A DNA stretch of 64,000 nt from Alistipes sp. (GTDB lineage Bacteria > Bacteroidota > Bacteroidia > Bacteroidales > Rikenellaceae). Below, one piece after another: positions 61,325-64,000 of the stretch; position 1 is the stretch's first letter; each line of letters begins with the position of its first letter. Where the stretch lies: the NCBI GenBank assembly GCA_017936685.1, contig JAGBFA010000006.1, positions 24,001 to 88,000 on the forward strand, in the 5' to 3' direction. The notes beneath the pieces were generated by a model. That model was not told where the DNA came from. It did not search any database and worked only from the letters and a program-made list of their open reading frames with translations. The translations under genes and the position numbers were made by a program.

Positions 61325-62689
61325 TTACAATATCTCTCTGGTGATTTTCAACACGTTTTCGGTCTGGCGCGTCAGGCGGAAGCGATCGTCCAGACGACGG
61401 CCGACAACCCACACTACATCGTCGCCCGACAAGAGCACGAACTGGCGGCCCTTCTCGGCCATCGACACCTTTCGGTCTATGAGGTAGTCGCTCAGCTTCT
61501 TGCGGCCGGTCATGCCGAAGGGTATGAACCAGTCGCCCTGCTGCCAGCGGCGCAGCGTGAGCGGGAATTGCAGCCGGTCGGCATCGATCAATGCCACGTT
61601 GTCGCCCAGCTCCATAGAATCGATCATATCGATGTCGCAATACTCGTAGTAGAGCACCGAGTTGCCGCAATAGGAGCGCAGCGTGCCGCGCTCGACACTC
61701 ACCTCGCACGTGTCCTCGTCGGCTATGCGGCTTATTACCACGCGGCCGCGGTCGACCGTAGCCACCCACTCGCGCGAGTAGAATCGCCTACCGGTATTGC
61801 CCTGCGCCAGCGCATGACACAGAGCATCGACCGTATCGCCCTTGAAGCCATACGAGGAGTTGAGTATCTCGTAGACGACATATCCTAACGGCAGCGAGGC
61901 ATCGATGCGGTCGACGTGCAGCGTGTGTATCTCGCCCTCGGTGTCGAGCGAGGTGCGTTTGATGATCTCCATCGAGCTGTCGATGAAGCGTTGGGCATCG
62001 GTCAGGCGCGATATGTTGCGGCGCATGATGGTGGTGAAGCGCGGATTGATCTCGCGCAGCATGGGCACCACGCCTAAACGCACCTTGTTGCGAAGATACT
62101 TGGTCGAGCGGTTCGACGAGTCCTCCCTGTAAGGGATATGGTGAGCCACGGCGTAGTCGAGTATCTCCTTGCGCGTGGCGAACATCAGCGGCCGCACGAT
62201 GCGGCCTATCTGCACGCCGATGCCAGTCAGGCCGCGCAGACCCGTGCCGCGCAGCATGTTGATGAAAAAGGTCTCGATCGAGTCGTTGATGTGGTGGGCG
62301 ATGGCTATGACAGTATAGCCGTGCTCGTCGCACAGCGAGCGAAACCACGTGTAGCGCAAACGACGCGCCGCCATCTCCATCGACTCGCCCGTGCGCTCCA
62401 TCTCTCCGGTGGTGTCGAAACGGCGGTTGAACAACTCCGCGCCGTAGCGTTCGGCCTCGCGCGCCACTAACAGTTCGTCCTCGTCGCTCTCCTGGCCGCG
62501 CAACTGGAAGTTGCAGTGCGCCACACCGAACTTGTAGCCCGAAGCGGCGAACAAGGCCATCATGACCATCGAGTCGACCCCGCCCGAGACCGTCAGCAAT
62601 ATCTTGTCGTCGTGCGAAAACAGCTCGTTCGCAGCGACATACTTCTCAAACTCCTCTAAAAGTAACATTACACGTCTCTCAAATGACAT
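61325..62689 (-). CDS. tilS: tRNA(Ile)-lysidine synthase
   Basis: 454 residues. The PP-loop motif is LLTVSGGVDSMVM, followed by VAHCNFQLRGQESDEDE and the tRNA-binding C-terminal domains. TilS converts C34 of tRNA-Ile(CAU) to lysidine. The start at 62689 overlaps murB by 11 bp; an in-frame ATG at 62668 is an alternative. Confidence 0.95.
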   Translation of the reverse strand: MSFERRVMLLLEEFEKYVAANELFSHDDKILLTVSGGVDSMVMMALFAASGYKFGVAHCNFQLRGQESDEDELLVAREAERYGAELFNRRFDTTGEMERTGESMEMAARRLRYTWFRSLCDEHGYTVIAIAHHINDSIETFFINMLRGTGLRGLTGIGVQIGRIVRPLMFATRKEILDYAVAHHIPYREDSSNRSTKYLRNKVRLGVVPMLREINPRFTTIMRRNISRLTDAQRFIDSSMEIIKRTSLDTEGEIHTLHVDRIDASLPLGYVVYEILNSSYGFKGDTVDALCHALAQGNTGRRFYSREWVATVDRGRVVISRIADEDTCEVSVERGTLRSYCGNSVLYYEYCDIDMIDSMELGDNVALIDADRLQFPLTLRRWQQGDWFIPFGMTGRKKLSDYLIDRKVSMAEKGRQFVLLSGDDVVWVVGRRLDDRFRLTRQTENVLKITREIL

Positions 62690-63689
62690 TCACTTCCGGT
62701 TCGATCCTTATGCCGAACCGCTCCTCCACTCGACGGCATACCATATCGGCCAGAGCCATGACATCGGCTCCCGTGGCACCGCCCAGATTGACCAGCACCA
62801 ACGCCTGACGGTCGTGCACGCCCACTCTCTGCCCGCGGTAGCCCTTCAATCCGCAGCGGTCGATAAGCCAGCCGGCGGCCAGCTTCACTCGGCCGGCATC
62901 GGCAAGCGGATACACCGGCATGTCCGCATACTCGGCCAGCAGCCGGTCGGCCACAGCACGATCGACGACCGGATTCTTGAAGAAGCTGCCGGCATTGCCC
63001 GTCACGGCCGGATCGGGCAGCTTGCGGCGGCGTATCGCGCAGATCGCCTCGCGTATGTTCGCAAGCGTCGCACCGCCCCGCAGCTCCACTTCGCGCGCCA
63101 CGTCGCCGTAACCCAGATTAGGCTGCGCCACGCGTGAGAGACGGAACTCCACGGCCGTGATAATGGCGCGGCCGCGCAGCTCGCGCTTGAATATGCTGTC
63201 GCGGTAACCGAAGCGGCACTGCTCGCCCGAGAGCCGCACCACGCGACGCTCCGGCACATCGAAATACTCCACCGCCGTGATGGTATCGCCCGCCTCGGCA
63301 CCATACGCACCGATGTTCTGCACGGGCGCGGCACCCACGCTGCTGGGTATGAGCGAGAGGTTTTCCAACCCCCAAAGACCCTGCCCGACGCTCCACTCGA
63401 CAAGCGAATCCCACTCCGCACCGGCATCGACCCTTACCGAGACGCACTGCCCGCAGTCGCCTATGACCGTCATCTGCCGGCCTACGGGCGTGAGCAGCAC
63501 GCCGTCGTAGTTGCGCGTGAAGAGGACGTTATTGCCGGCACCCAGCACATACCACTTCGCGGGGTTCTCCGACGAGAAATAATCGGCCAGATCCTCCGCC
63601 GACGAGAACTCGACCAGTGTCGCGGCACTCTGCCTTACATGAAAACTGTTGCGATCCGAGAGATCGACATTGTGAAAAATATGTTTCAT
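62679..63689 (-). CDS. murB: UDP-N-acetylmuramate dehydrogenase
   Basis: 336 residues. The FAD-binding region YVLGAGNNVLFTRNYDGVLL and the catalytic serine loop GNAGSFFKNPVV are present, together with the E. coli-type segment NIGAYGAEAGDTI. It makes UDP-MurNAc for peptidoglycan. It is the first gene of murB-tilS-holA-aminotransferase-like. Confidence 0.96.
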   Translation of the reverse strand: MKHIFHNVDLSDRNSFHVRQSAATLVEFSSAEDLADYFSSENPAKWYVLGAGNNVLFTRNYDGVLLTPVGRQMTVIGDCGQCVSVRVDAGAEWDSLVEWSVGQGLWGLENLSLIPSSVGAAPVQNIGAYGAEAGDTITAVEYFDVPERRVVRLSGEQCRFGYRDSIFKRELRGRAIITAVEFRLSRVAQPNLGYGDVAREVELRGGATLANIREAICAIRRRKLPDPAVTGNAGSFFKNPVVDRAVADRLLAEYADMPVYPLADAGRVKLAAGWLIDRCGLKGYRGQRVGVHDRQALVLVNLGGATGADVMALADMVCRRVEERFGIRIEPEVNVI

Positions 63690-63693
63690 AATG

Positions 63694-63701
63694 CAAAGTT
63701 A
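63694..63701 (-). promoter_or_regulatory. -7 box in front of murB
   Basis: Minus strand TAACTTTG, only 5 bp before the murB start codon, which would imply an almost leaderless transcript. Confidence 0.35.
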
Positions 63702-63714
63702 CGGAAAATTTTAC

Positions 63715-63722
63715 TAAATTTG
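63715..63722 (+). promoter_or_regulatory. -7 box of the DUF4301 gene
   Basis: TAAATTTG, 48 bp before the start codon at 63771. It diverges from the murB box at 63694. Confidence 0.45.
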
Positions 63723-63770
63723 AGAGATTAAAACCTCTAACTTGATAAGATAACCAAAACAGATATTACC

Positions 63771-64000
63771 ATGTTTACCAAAGAGGACATTGCCGCCATC
63801 GAGGCACACGGTCTGAGCGTGGCTCAGGCAGAGCGGCAGATAGAGAATTTCCGCAACGGTTTTCCGCCGCTGCCCGTAACGCGCGCCGCTTCGCCCGGCG
63901 ACGGAATAAAGGTGCTCGACAGCGGGCAGATAGCAGCAGCCGAGGCTCTGTACGACAGTCGGGCCACCGAGTTGCAGATAGTAAAGTTCGTGCCGGCATC
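63771..64000 (+). CDS. DUF4301 family protein (5' part)
   Basis: The first 76 codons are present; the gene runs off the right edge. The opening MFTKEDIAAIEAHGLSVAQAERQIENFRNGFPPLPV and the later IVKFVPA match the Bacteroidales family DUF4301, whose full members are about 500 residues and look like nucleotidyltransferases. Function is not established. Confidence 0.8.
   Translation, partial: MFTKEDIAAIEAHGLSVAQAERQIENFRNGFPPLPVTRAASPGDGIKVLDSGQIAAAEALYDSRATELQIVKFVPA

Overview
The window is about 58% GC and comes from a Bacteroidota genome of the order Bacteroidales. Three things support this: many genes are preceded by the Bacteroidota sigma box TAnnTTTG (often with TTTG about 19-20 bp upstream), there is a SusC/SusD polysaccharide locus, and several families are typical of the order (SecDF fusion, DUF4301, DUF4831, TIGR02757). 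The GC content together with an Rnf complex and the gene set suggest Alistipes or another Rikenellaceae member; that assignment is inference.

Layout. 1-4.66 kb: Rnf operon rnfB(partial)CDGEA, the ferredoxin:NAD+ ion pump. 4.66-6.06 kb: dense dispersed palindromic repeats. 6.06-21.9 kb: housekeeping genes (nucleotidyltransferase, degenerate M23 protein, dxr, rseP, radA, sugar-nucleotide epimerase, thioredoxin, AlkD-like, DUF4831, trmN6, TIGR02757, lolD-like ABC ATPase, folP, coaE, YbbR-like protein, secDF). 22.6-30.0 kb: mdh, an exported alpha/beta hydrolase, an FAD oxidoreductase, a YoeB-type toxin-antitoxin pair, a sirtuin overlapping an L,D-transpeptidase-like gene, and two exported hypothetical proteins, one cut by an in-frame amber codon. 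31.3-42.5 kb: a polysaccharide utilisation locus (SusC, SusD, surface glycan-binding lipoprotein, GH16, GH3) predicted to act on beta-1,3- or mixed-linkage beta-glucan. 42.9-46.4 kb: a diversity-generating retroelement (DGR). 47.3-64 kb: housekeeping genes (prs, engB, glmS, a MazG-like protein, an OmpA-like protein, tRNA-Arg, a TlpA-like protein, ruvC, lpxD, coaD, a phage-type DUF6549 gene, a class-IV aminotransferase-like protein, holA, tilS, murB) and the start of a DUF4301 gene.

The most striking system is the DGR. On the minus strand it runs: CsgG/LpoB-like exported protein, target gene (CsgG/LpoB-like domain fused to an FGE-sulfatase/C-type-lectin-fold domain), HRDC-domain accessory gene, reverse transcriptase, template repeat. 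The 134-bp template repeat (42921-43054) and the variable repeat at the 3' end of the target (44596-44729) differ at 14 positions, and all 14 are adenines in the template sense. This is the signature of adenine-directed mutagenic homing, and it changes 13 residues of the target.

The second theme is dispersed repeats, in three families. R1 elements are about 125-bp palindromes that often begin within about 15 bp of a stop codon. R2 elements carry small hairpins whose stems change in a compensatory way. R3 elements are 72-75-bp units; the copy next to a gene supplies a TTTG-N20-22-TAnnTTTG-like promoter in front of glmS, cobB and the nucleotidyltransferase gene.
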